From: Glaciecola sp964446865
GTDB taxonomy: Bacteria; Pseudomonadota; Gammaproteobacteria; Enterobacterales; Alteromonadaceae
Direction: 5' to 3'
NCBI GenBank assembly: GCA_964446865.1
Contig: CAYURD010000001.1
Coordinates: forward strand, 62,001 to 126,000
Length of the DNA stretch: 64,000 nucleotides
Shown: positions 26,219 to 34,455 of the stretch, in pieces
Numbering within the stretch: position 1 is the stretch's first letter
Layout: each line of letters opens with the position of its first letter
Program-made: the position numbers and the translations under genes
The notes under the pieces: model-generated
Database searches by the model: none
Told to the model about the DNA's origin: nothing
What the model saw: the letters and a program-made list of their open reading frames with translations, nothing else

Positions 26219-27210
26219 TAATCTTCCATTAAGTGAGCAAGTTTCTTGTTCATCATTTCCATAGACTCTTCGGTAAATAATAAAATTAGGTCACATTTAA
26301 CATTAAACCCTTCAAGGCCATAACTGACTTCTATCGCGAGTGTTTTACGCCAGCTACTTTTATTCGAATTAATAAGTTCTTGCACGCTTTGGTGTTGACC
26401 AAGCACAACAGGGTGTCCTTGGCGAAAATGCATATCTAGTTGTTTAGCAATGCCCGACAGACAAGTACCTATGAGTAAACTTGCTGCATCCATTAAGACT
26501 TCAAGTTGCAGTTGATCGTCAATTTCACCTTCTAACTTTAAAATTTCGGCAACGTCGGTAAAGCTCGAGTCACTTAAAATGAATAAAGCTTCACCGCTGA
26601 TACCATCACCTAAAAAGCCTTGGCACACGCCAGAGGTTGTTTCAGAGCCGTCTATATCAGACAGCATCATATGTAGCTCAGACACTTCAATTAAATTCAC
26701 ATTGGGAATTGGCAAGTTAACAAAAACGTTCATTATGCGAGCTAGATGATCGCCTGCTTGGCCCATTGCTACGTTGACGACTTCTTGGTAACAGTCTCTG
26801 ACTAATTCTTCGAGTTCAGGACTTTCAGTGTGTTGCTCTGTTTGAGTTTCTAAGATTTGGTGCTTTTGTAAAACTTTATGAAACTCTTCTGCATTGATTG
26901 GTTTTTGGATAAAGTCGAGCGCCCCTAAGGCTGTCACGCGACTTTTGGCTTCAGGCTGAATATCGCCAGAAATCACAATTGTTTTTGTGCCAAAATTTTG
27001 GTCTTGGATTTGTTGTAAAGTACCGTATCCGTCAAGCACAGGCATATTGAGATCTAAAAGAAGTAAATCACCCTTCCCTTCAATAATCGCAGTAATCGCT
27101 TCTGCGCCGTGTTTAGCAAAATGAATGCTTGCCTCCATATCTTGTGGAAGACATTTTGCGACTTGTTTGCGAGCAACAAGAGAATCGTCACAAATTAGCA
27201 CTGATAGCAT
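26218..27210 (-). CDS. Response regulator with CheC-type phosphatase domain
   Basis: 330 residues. REC domain at 1-120 with acidic pair D8-D9, phospho-acceptor D53 (LLDLN) and K103. Then a CheC-like domain at about 130-330. Its first helix reads D139-x3-E143-x2-N146 and a proline follows 22 residues later, matching the CheC phosphatase signature. The second copy of the motif (LMDAASLLIGTCLSGI) lacks the Asn. CheC proteins dephosphorylate CheY-P, so this protein may act on its own or another REC domain. Coupled to the PAS protein downstream; no chemotaxis genes are near. Confidence 0.82.
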   Translation of the reverse strand: MLSVLICDDSLVARKQVAKCLPQDMEASIHFAKHGAEAITAIIEGKGDLLLLDLNMPVLDGYGTLQQIQDQNFGTKTIVISGDIQPEAKSRVTALGALDFIQKPINAEEFHKVLQKHQILETQTEQHTESPELEELVRDCYQEVVNVAMGQAGDHLARIMNVFVNLPIPNVNLIEVSELHMMLSDIDGSETTSGVCQGFLGDGISGEALFILSDSSFTDVAEILKLEGEIDDQLQLEVLMDAASLLIGTCLSGIAKQLDMHFRQGHPVVLGQHQSVQELINSNKSSWRKTLAIEVSYGLEGFNVKCDLILLFTEESMEMMNKKLAHLMED

Positions 27211-27293
27211 TTGCGGGGCAGCCTTTATCGTTGTAAATATATTGATGAACTAGTAAAAAAGGTATCGGCAAGCTTACCACTTGCTTTAACGCA

Positions 27294-28034
27294 TTATGCA
27301 AACAATATGGGCAATAGAAGGCTTGTCACAATCCCGTTAACGCATAAAGCTAGCGTAGCAAACGCTGTACATTGTTCACTAATACTTACCGTACGAGCCG
27401 TGCCAATAACGTGAGCAACAGATCCCATCGCAACCCCTTGAGCAGCGTGATGTTGCACTTTTAGTAGCGTAAAAATACTTGGGCCACATACTGCCCCCAC
27501 AATCCCTGTGCTTATCACAAATACAGCAGACAGTGCACCAATACCGCCAATGGCCTGCGCCGTGTCTATGGCTAGTGGGGTAGTAATTGATTTCACTAAC
27601 ATGGTTAGTTGCAAGTCTAATGGCACATCAAGAAAATACAGGCTAATCCAAGACAGTGCAGGAGAAAGAATTGCCGCAACGCATATTGGCACTAAAACTC
27701 GCCAGTTGGTTTTTAATAAAATCGTAAGTTGATGATATAAAGGGATCGCAAGTGCTACGGTGGCAGGACCAAGAAGAGCCGAAAGTAAATGGGTATTTTG
27801 CTGGTAATCAATAACACTAGAAGAAGCTACGTTGATACAAACAATAATAATGACGGTACATACAATAATCGGATGCAGTATTGGGTTAAGCCATTTGTAT
27901 CTTTTTGTGAAGGCGTAGATTTTTATCGCACAGCTATACACCGCAATAGTAAGTAATAACCACAACAGCATGTTCATTGAAATGAAATTTAGCAAGCTAG
28001 CCTCGACGGTTTCTTTCATTTGGGCTTCAATCAT
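27294..28034 (-). CDS. lrgB: LrgB/CidB-family membrane protein
   Basis: 246 residues with six or seven membrane helices. The family pattern LLGPATVALAIPLYHQ is at about 88-103, followed by SITTPLAIDTAQAIGG, GIVGAVCGPSIFTLL and GSVAHVIGTARTVS. LrgB works with LrgA in murein hydrolase control, and in plants and some bacteria in glycolate, pyruvate or lactate export; which applies here is unknown. It overlaps the upstream lrgA-like gene by 8 bases. Confidence 0.87.
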   Translation of the reverse strand: MIEAQMKETVEASLLNFISMNMLLWLLLTIAVYSCAIKIYAFTKRYKWLNPILHPIIVCTVIIIVCINVASSSVIDYQQNTHLLSALLGPATVALAIPLYHQLTILLKTNWRVLVPICVAAILSPALSWISLYFLDVPLDLQLTMLVKSITTPLAIDTAQAIGGIGALSAVFVISTGIVGAVCGPSIFTLLKVQHHAAQGVAMGSVAHVIGTARTVSISEQCTAFATLALCVNGIVTSLLLPILFA

Positions 28035-28506
28035 TTGGGTTTATTTCACTGCCATCGTCACTCGCTGTTTGACCAAGTGAGTTTGACTCAAGCTCAATCG
28101 TTTTAATCAAATGCTGACATAACACGCCAACCACTGCCAAGCTGACTAAGGTAGAAATAACAATAGCCAAGACTAAAGCAAGCGCATGGTTTGCGATAAG
28201 GTCGGTGTAATTTGCGACGGCAACAATGGCTGGGATAAAAAGTAGCGACAAGTGACTCAACAAAATGCGACTAGCATAAACAAGTGGTTTAGGTACGCAT
28301 TGATAAACACATAAAAAGACAAACAATAAGGCAATGCCCAATAAGGCCGGCGGCGTATTTATGCCTGCAGATATCAGTAAATAATTCGACACATTATAAA
28401 TGCAGTATAAAAACAAAAGGCCAATACAAAATTGGCCTAGGTTAGAAACAGTATATTTGGCTTTAGTGAGGCTAAAACGTACTTTCTTGATGAACGGTGA
28501 TGAAAT
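28027..28506 (-). CDS. lrgA: LrgA/CidA-family holin-like membrane protein
   Basis: Four membrane helices: QFCIGLLFLYCIYNVSNYLL, PPALLGIALLFVFLC, LLSHLSLLFIPAIVAVANY, ALALVLAIVISTLVSLAVVGVL, the CidA/LrgA pattern. The start is uncertain. The frame is open to an ATG at 28611, but that would overlap the upstream gene by 140 bases, and the family begins near NLGQF. The closest codon with a ribosome site (AAAAAAGGG, 8 bases away) is ATT at 28506, used here; TTG at 28566 is an alternative. Operon with lrgB. Confidence 0.78.
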   Translation of the reverse strand: MSSPFIKKVRFSLTKAKYTVSNLGQFCIGLLFLYCIYNVSNYLLISAGINTPPALLGIALLFVFLCVYQCVPKPLVYASRILLSHLSLLFIPAIVAVANYTDLIANHALALVLAIVISTLVSLAVVGVLCQHLIKTIELESNSLGQTASDDGSEINPND

Positions 28507-28801
28507 ATTGCGTACCCTTTTTTGAATAATCGAGCTTATATTCCTTGTTGTTAAGAGTTTGTACAAACAATAAACTCTTAAAATCGCCAAAGTTGTCAGG
28601 CGACGATACATCTACCCTAGCCACGTCCATTCGCTTTGCTTCGAGTTTGTTTTCTGGCACTTTACCTGTGTATTCTTCTATACCGTTGTGCATAACCATT
28701 AACACTGGGTCTTGACGAGAATTTACAATCAACAAGTCGACCTTTCGCAACTTATGGATAATTGTATTTCGACCACTGAGTATATACGGATCTTCTTTCA
28801 T
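28472..28801 (-). CDS. Hypothetical protein upstream of lrgAB
   Basis: 109 residues, not recognised. No signal peptide or membrane helix; mixed charged and hydrophobic sequence of a small globular protein (VDLLIVNSRQDPVLMVMHN, FGDFKSLLFVQTLNNKEYKL). First gene of the lrgAB transcript, with its 3' end running into the presumed lrgA start. It might be a soluble partner or regulator of the LrgAB pair. Confidence 0.6.
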   Translation of the reverse strand: MKEDPYILSGRNTIIHKLRKVDLLIVNSRQDPVLMVMHNGIEEYTGKVPENKLEAKRMDVARVDVSSPDNFGDFKSLLFVQTLNNKEYKLDYSKKGTQYFITVHQESTF

Positions 28802-28986
28802 GTATGCTCGCTACCTTAATTAACTTAACGCTTTGTATCTAGTTTATAGTCACTTTCATAGCATTCGTATGAATGAACATATCAAATTATAGACTATCTT
28901 TCACTAGTATGACGGCAATAGCGCGTTAAACTTTAGCCTAAGCAAGAGCTTAGACGATAAAAACACAAAAAAGTGGGAAAAGACTA

Positions 28987-29015
28987 ATGACATTGAGCAG
29001 AAAACTATTTATACT
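28987..29015 (+). promoter_or_regulatory. tRNA promoter
   Basis: -35 ATGACA (28987-28992), 17-bp spacer, -10 TATACT (29010-29015), each 5 of 6 to consensus. A GC-rich discriminator (GCGCACCGC) follows, typical of stringently controlled stable-RNA promoters. It leaves about 50 nt of leader before the tRNA. Confidence 0.65.
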
Positions 29016-29073
29016 GCGCACCGCTTTGAAACATGTGGTTTAAGTCTTGAAGCGCTATTCTTGCAGTTAGTGT

Positions 29074-29150
29074 GCCCCTTTAGCTCAGTTGGTTAGAGCA
29101 CCCGACTCATAATCGGTAGGTCCCCTGTTCAAGTCAGGGAGGGGGCACCA
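29074..29150 (+). tRNA. tRNA with CAT anticodon, probably tRNA-Ile2 (lysidine)
   Basis: 77 nt with encoded CCA. Acceptor GCCCCTT/AGGGGGC, D-arm GCTC..GAGC, anticodon loop CTCATAA with CAT at 29108-29110, T-arm CCCTG-TTCAAGT-CAGGG. The body resembles E. coli ileX (CGACTCATAATCG, CCCCTT at the 5' side, TTCAAGTC) more than elongator tRNA-Met. I therefore infer Ile2, whose C34 is changed to lysidine by TilS so that it reads AUA. The first anticodon-stem pair is mismatched (C-T). Its last 17 nt overlap the cytochrome gene on the other strand. Confidence 0.9.
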
Positions 29151-31341
29151 TTTCAAAAAAAGCAAAATCCTCACGACTCCCAAGCTTTTGCGATAAATAC
29201 AAACCCAATTCAACTAATGCGCTTTTATCTTCATAAGTTAGTATGAGCACTTTTAGCTCATCTAGTGCTTGGCGGCTTTCGCCTTTGCCATCTTTTGCCA
29301 ATATATAAGTATATGCGAGCTGCGCATTATTGGGGTCAATCTTCATTGCTTGATAAAAGCGCTCAATAGCTTTGTCGAGCTGCTTTAAGCGAACAAAGTG
29401 CAGCCCATAGCTATATAGAATGTCGGCTGACTGAGGAAGCTTTTCAAGGCCCTCATTTAATAGCACACCAACCAAATCTTCTCGTTGTTTAGCGCGATAT
29501 AAGTCGGCTAAATTAATATAGGCGGGTGCAAAATAAGGGTCGATATCAACAGACGCTTTAAGTGCTAGCTCAGCGCCAATCGGGTCGTTAGTTTGTATAG
29601 CTAGATTACCTTGGTTAATCCGCCCTTCTCCTCGCCAAGCACTAACGTCATTTGAGATCAGCAATTCATTAAATGCATTGGTAAACACTTTTTGATCTTG
29701 CTGCTTCAATGGCACAATAACAAGCGCTTGAGCCGCTGCTATCCTCACTGATTTAGCTTTGTCTTTTAACAGGGGCGTTAGGTCTGCAAGGCGTTGTTGC
29801 GGTGATAAATTTCCTGCATTTTGTGCCGCGGCTAAGCGAATAAGATCACTTGTATTGTTAAGCCATGATTTATATATATTTGCCGGCACTTGCGGGCTTG
29901 CTTGGCGCAGTAGGCTAATTGCACTTGCTCTGTCTATATCGGGTAACGAGCGATCTTGAACAATCGAAACATGGTCATTAATAGATATTTGTTGCCCGTG
30001 ACGTAAGCGCATTAGGTGTTGCTTTGTTGGACGAGTATCAGGCTCTCCAAACCATTGTTTTAAGGTTTTTGCCGCCCAAGCATTCCCTTTTTCTTGATGG
30101 CAATCCATGCAAGCGTTTGGCGTATCAAATTGCAGTGATAGATCGGGTCTTGGGATCTTAAAACTATGATCGCGCCTATCATCAACGCCCATGTAAGTGC
30201 GGTCAGGCATATGACAATTAACGCACTGCGCGCCAGCCGAGAAGTTTTCGTGTTTGTGATGTGTTGGTGTGTCAAAGGTAGATGCTTTGTGACATTGTAA
30301 ACATAAGCCGTTTCCTTCGACTTTTAATTTCATGGTGTGTTTGTCGTGACAATCAAGACAGTTAACCCCTTTATCATGCATTTTACTTTGCAAGAATGAG
30401 CCGTAAACATACACTTCTTCTTTAATTTGACCATCAGCAAAATATAAGGGCGGCGTAATCAAACTTGGCGCAAATTGATCTAAAAAGTCTTCACTTGCGC
30501 TAAAGCCATCGCTAAGCGGCGCCCGTAAAGAGTGACAGGCATAACATGTTTGCATAAATTCATTGTTGCGATTTTTACCCATCGCCGTATCATCACCCTC
30601 TTCACTCACCCATACTGCGGTATCTTTACCGTCTAGCAATCGCCATTGATTTGCCGCGTTGTGAGCACTTGAAGGACTTTCCTGAATTTGGTCATTTTGC
30701 ACGTCAAGCAAATGGCCATCCATCACCCCATGGCAAGAAACACAGCCAACATTAATGCCGGTATAACTAGTGTTAAAGGTATTACTTTGCGGGTCATAAT
30801 TACGCTTTAATTCATCCGAATGGCAGTCAGCGCACATTCCATTCCAGTTCTGTAAAGGTTGACGCCAGTGCAAACGATCAGCAGACGAAATTGGCTCATT
30901 TTCATAATTGTGATACCAACGCTGACCACCTTGATCAATTGGTCGAGCATCCCAAGCGAAAGGCAGCACTTGAAAACGGCCTTTATCAGTTTCAACTAGA
31001 TATTGTTGCAGTGGATAGTGGCCAAAGGTGTATTTAATATCAAAGGTTTCACTCTTGCCAGTTTCACTATCACTTATCGTGGCTTTGAAAGCGTTTTCAG
31101 CAGTAAAAAAGAGTGCTTCTTGATTATAGTGAATAGCTTTTTGATTATTGAAATTGCCAATAACCGTTTTATTACTGGGCAGTGCCATCGCCATCGCGTG
31201 GTCAGATTGTTGCCATTGCTCGTGCTCACTTTGATGGCATCCCATACAATTTTGAGAACGTAGTGTTTTTGTATTTGCTTGTAGCTCAATACAAAAAGTA
31301 ATCAAGAAAACAAGACAGATGATTGAAAGACGTTTGACGAT
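29134..31341 (-). CDS. Octaheme cytochrome c with C-terminal TPR repeats
   Basis: Periplasmic electron carrier or reductase of unknown substrate. Eight CXXCH heme sites: CMGCH, CADCH, CVSCH, CYACH, CLDCH, CLQCH, CVNCH, CMDCH. After about residue 430 come HEAT-like and then TPR repeats (AYINLADLYRAKQ, ILYSYGLHFVRLKQLDKAI). The first ordinary start, TTG at 31305, would remove the signal-peptide n-region. An ATC at 31341, 4 bases after GGGAGGG, gives IVKRLSIICLVFLITF then LQA, a good export signal, so ATC is my choice (735 residues). The last five residues (MVPPP) and stop are the complement of the tRNA 3' end. Confidence 0.8.
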   Translation of the reverse strand: MVKRLSIICLVFLITFCIELQANTKTLRSQNCMGCHQSEHEQWQQSDHAMAMALPSNKTVIGNFNNQKAIHYNQEALFFTAENAFKATISDSETGKSETFDIKYTFGHYPLQQYLVETDKGRFQVLPFAWDARPIDQGGQRWYHNYENEPISSADRLHWRQPLQNWNGMCADCHSDELKRNYDPQSNTFNTSYTGINVGCVSCHGVMDGHLLDVQNDQIQESPSSAHNAANQWRLLDGKDTAVWVSEEGDDTAMGKNRNNEFMQTCYACHSLRAPLSDGFSASEDFLDQFAPSLITPPLYFADGQIKEEVYVYGSFLQSKMHDKGVNCLDCHDKHTMKLKVEGNGLCLQCHKASTFDTPTHHKHENFSAGAQCVNCHMPDRTYMGVDDRRDHSFKIPRPDLSLQFDTPNACMDCHQEKGNAWAAKTLKQWFGEPDTRPTKQHLMRLRHGQQISINDHVSIVQDRSLPDIDRASAISLLRQASPQVPANIYKSWLNNTSDLIRLAAAQNAGNLSPQQRLADLTPLLKDKAKSVRIAAAQALVIVPLKQQDQKVFTNAFNELLISNDVSAWRGEGRINQGNLAIQTNDPIGAELALKASVDIDPYFAPAYINLADLYRAKQREDLVGVLLNEGLEKLPQSADILYSYGLHFVRLKQLDKAIERFYQAMKIDPNNAQLAYTYILAKDGKGESRQALDELKVLILTYEDKSALVELGLYLSQKLGSREDFAFFEMVPPP

Positions 31342-31342
31342 T

Positions 31343-31591
31343 TTACCCTCCCGTCACCGGCGGAAAAAATGCGACCTCGTCACCTACATTAACCACACTT
31401 TCCATGCTCACTAATGTATGATTAATAGCGCATAACACTGATTGGCTTTGTAGAATTTGTTCCCAGCTAGGATGCATGGCATGTAATTGGCTTAGTAAAT
31501 CGTTAATCGAAATAGGTGTTTGCGTTTCGATGTCAATTTGGCTCTGCCCGAGCTGTTCACGTAAAAAAGCGAAAAATTTAACGGTGATCAT
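31343..31591 (-). CDS. moaD: MoaD-type sulfur carrier (molybdopterin synthase small subunit)
   Basis: 82 residues from the ATG at 31591 (a TTG two codons earlier is possible). Ubiquitin-like fold with MITVKFFAFLREQLG at the start and FFPPVTGG at the end; the Gly-Gly end is the thiocarboxylate-forming site, used by MoaE to make molybdopterin. No other moa gene is in the window. Its stop overlaps the ribosome site of the cytochrome gene, so both are likely one transcript. Confidence 0.85.
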   Translation of the reverse strand: MITVKFFAFLREQLGQSQIDIETQTPISINDLLSQLHAMHPSWEQILQSQSVLCAINHTLVSMESVVNVGDEVAFFPPVTGG

Positions 31592-31701
31592 AGACAACTT
31601 ATTGTTTTAAAAGAAGAGATATACCTAAGCTAAAAGCACTTTTATTAAGGTAACATAAGCATCATTGCATGTGAATAAATGTGAATAGATTAAAACGACG
31701 T

Positions 31702-34269
31702 TTAGTGAACTGGTAGATCGCTTGATAAACAATCTTCAAGCTGCTGTTCGGCCATTGGTTCAAAAAAGTGAAAGCCTTGCTGCACGCTGCAGTGATTTGT
31801 ATCGAGCCAGCGTCTAACTTCATCTGACTCTACCCCTTCAGCAACCACATTTAGGTCAAGCTCATGAGACAGGGTAATCATAGACTGGACTATTTTAGCG
31901 TCAGTGGCATTGGTTAAAATTTCAGCAATAAATTCTTTGTCTATTTTGATACTGTCTAATGGCATCTTTCTTAAGAGGCTTAAAGACGAGAATCCTGTAC
32001 CAAAATCATCAAGTGCAATACTAAAACCAGCAGATCTAAATATGCGCAAGTTCTCGCCTGCGCTTATTGGATCTTGCATAAAGGCGGTTTCGGTGACTTC
32101 TAGTCCAAAGCAATGATAATCAAGTTCGTATTTATCAAAAGTACTGAGTAATTGTTTAGCAAAATCCGCCAAATGCAACTGCACCGCCGATAAATTGATA
32201 GACAACCTAAGCTGTGGTGTAATCAGTCCGTGATCTATCCATTTTTTTGCTTTTGGTAGCAGAGCACCCAATTGCCAAACGAAAAAGTCATTAATCAAAC
32301 CATGAGTCTCTAGCTGTAAAAAGAACTCAGTGGGAGTAACCTCAACATTTTTAGGATGCTTCCAGCGAGAAAGCGCTTCAACCCCAACTATCTTATTAGT
32401 ATTTGCATTCACTTGCGGCTGATATTCCATAAAGAAGCCATTGTCGTGAGCTTCTTGTAAACTCGCACGCAAATAATTAGCTAATAGCGTTTCTCGCTCT
32501 AAAGATTCGGTATACACACAATATTGATTACGACCTAAGCTTTTTGCTTTATAAACCGCTAAATCAGCCTGCTTAAGCACGGTCTTAATAGTTGTACCGG
32601 CATTTTTAACATGCGCAATCCCAATACTACATTGGATCTTAAATTGGTTCTTTTCGACGGGCATGGGCTTGGCAATTTCAAGAATGATCTTCATTGCCAT
32701 GTTAATCACGTCTTTTTCGTGGCGTACATCACTTACGATAATTGCAAACTCATCGCCGCCTAAGCGAGCAATGGTATCTTCGTTACGAATGAGTTTGTGT
32801 AAGCGCTGTGCAACCTTTTGTATAACCACATCGCCTGCATTGTGGCCATAGGTATCATTTATATTCTTAAATTTATCTAAATCGAGAAAAAGCACCGCTG
32901 CGTTATCGTGTCTATCAACACGAGAAATCGCCACTCGTAAACGGTCATGGAAACAGCTTCGATTGCTTATTCCTGTTAAGGAGTCGGTGTTTGCTAGATT
33001 TTCAAGCGCTTGTTTTTGCATATGGATGTGGCTAATATCGTCTAGGGTGACAATATACCCATCTAGTTCACCCATTTCATCGAATAAACCTGTGGATTTT
33101 AAACACACCCATTTTGGTGTATTTAAATGTGAAATTATTTTTAAGTCTTCTGTGTATTCTCTGTTTTGTAAGTTTAGGCGCTGCATTTCTGGCAATATTC
33201 TATGCAGATCGCGCGATTCAAAACACCTAGTCCATCCATCAACTAGAGATGTTGTCATGGTAAGAGACGTTAATTTAGACCAAGTATCGTTTGCATATAA
33301 ACATTTAAACTCTTTGTCGATTTGCAAGATACCTAGGGGGATTAAACTAGTGAGCGCTTGGAATCGTTGTAAGCTATGAAGCTCGTTTTTCTTGTTGTCG
33401 TTTATCATTAAGGCAAACTGTACAAGATCATCTTCGTTTTTGTGACCAATCGTACGTGTTGGTGTTATCACGACAATTTTCAAATCGACTTGAATAGACT
33501 GAAATGAATTTAGTTTAAGTGGAATGTCGCTCCACTCTGATTGGCTTAGTTTGCCCACAAATGAATAGTTTTCAACTTTTGAAATAATATCGTTAGCCGT
33601 AATTGGTGCAAAATACTGCAAAAATTCCCGCATGTCGTCGGTGTTTTCAAGGCTAGATTGTTGAACTAATAGCATTCCGTGTTTGTTATATTTATCTATC
33701 GTTAAATCTCGAGTAAAAAATATAACGGGGTGATAAACATTGTTAAGAAGTGTATTAACAACCCCAGCGCCGCCCGCGTGTTTTATTAAATCATTTGATT
33801 TTTTAGGTAAAAAATTTCGAATCTGCTTAATACTGAACAAATTTGACGTTGCCGTAATATAGGGCTTAACATTAACAAGATGCCCAGCAAGTTTGTCTTC
33901 TGGCACGTTAACAACAATCACCAAAGCATAAACGGCTATTGGGTCGCTAATAGGGATAATGCGTAAATTCTTGATGTATTTACCAATTAAATTCAGCCCA
34001 AAAGGATTATCTTGATTCGGGTAAACAATGGTTTCGTCTTTTGAAGTAAACTCAGCAAAGCGAAGTTGTCGTTGCAGTTCAATAATTTCGTTAACAAATT
34101 GTTGGTCAACGTCTTCTGATAAGTGCTCAACTTGAGCATTAACGTCGCAAGTAAAACTGACTACATTATCAATAACTGTGTAGGCAATACTTGCTTTAGC
34201 ACGGTTTATTCGCATCAGCTGACTAGAGCAGCGGGAGAGGATATTGTAACTGTCTTTCATTGCATGCAC
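31702..34269 (-). CDS. PAS-GGDEF-EAL cyclic-di-GMP enzyme, both motifs intact
   Basis: 855 residues, no clear membrane helix. The N-terminal ~290 residues are a region I do not recognise, then PAS (about 300-420; LIPLGILQIDKEFKCLYAND), GGDEF and EAL. GGDEF is intact (RLGGDEF), with an RxxD inhibitory site (RNED) five residues before it. EAL is intact: VEALSRWKHP, NLSAVQL, EVTETAF, LDDFGTGFSSLSLL, KIDKEF, VAEGVES. Both synthesis and breakdown are possible; such proteins usually favour one. Transcribed away from the second GGDEF-EAL gene, sharing a 186-bp promoter region. Confidence 0.88.
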   Translation of the reverse strand: MHAMKDSYNILSRCSSQLMRINRAKASIAYTVIDNVVSFTCDVNAQVEHLSEDVDQQFVNEIIELQRQLRFAEFTSKDETIVYPNQDNPFGLNLIGKYIKNLRIIPISDPIAVYALVIVVNVPEDKLAGHLVNVKPYITATSNLFSIKQIRNFLPKKSNDLIKHAGGAGVVNTLLNNVYHPVIFFTRDLTIDKYNKHGMLLVQQSSLENTDDMREFLQYFAPITANDIISKVENYSFVGKLSQSEWSDIPLKLNSFQSIQVDLKIVVITPTRTIGHKNEDDLVQFALMINDNKKNELHSLQRFQALTSLIPLGILQIDKEFKCLYANDTWSKLTSLTMTTSLVDGWTRCFESRDLHRILPEMQRLNLQNREYTEDLKIISHLNTPKWVCLKSTGLFDEMGELDGYIVTLDDISHIHMQKQALENLANTDSLTGISNRSCFHDRLRVAISRVDRHDNAAVLFLDLDKFKNINDTYGHNAGDVVIQKVAQRLHKLIRNEDTIARLGGDEFAIIVSDVRHEKDVINMAMKIILEIAKPMPVEKNQFKIQCSIGIAHVKNAGTTIKTVLKQADLAVYKAKSLGRNQYCVYTESLERETLLANYLRASLQEAHDNGFFMEYQPQVNANTNKIVGVEALSRWKHPKNVEVTPTEFFLQLETHGLINDFFVWQLGALLPKAKKWIDHGLITPQLRLSINLSAVQLHLADFAKQLLSTFDKYELDYHCFGLEVTETAFMQDPISAGENLRIFRSAGFSIALDDFGTGFSSLSLLRKMPLDSIKIDKEFIAEILTNATDAKIVQSMITLSHELDLNVVAEGVESDEVRRWLDTNHCSVQQGFHFFEPMAEQQLEDCLSSDLPVH

Positions 34270-34455
34270 CGATTAAACAGGTATCTGACATGCGCGAGAT
34301 GACAACAAATAAAAGGCAATAGCGCAGGTCCACAAGGTGGATTTCTAGCTCACCGTAACACTCAAGGTATTTAATAGCAATCTATAGTTAAGTATTCCAA
34401 TTACTTAACCGATATAACTGCATGATTAAAAAAGACTCGTTTTTAACGCAAATTA

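Noticed and set aside
29074..29150. tRNA as elongator tRNA-Met
   Set aside because: The CAT anticodon allows it, but acceptor, anticodon stem and T-arm are closer to E. coli ileX; I keep Ile2 as the more likely, not certain, identity. An integration site at this tRNA was also considered, but no integrase or direct repeat is seen.
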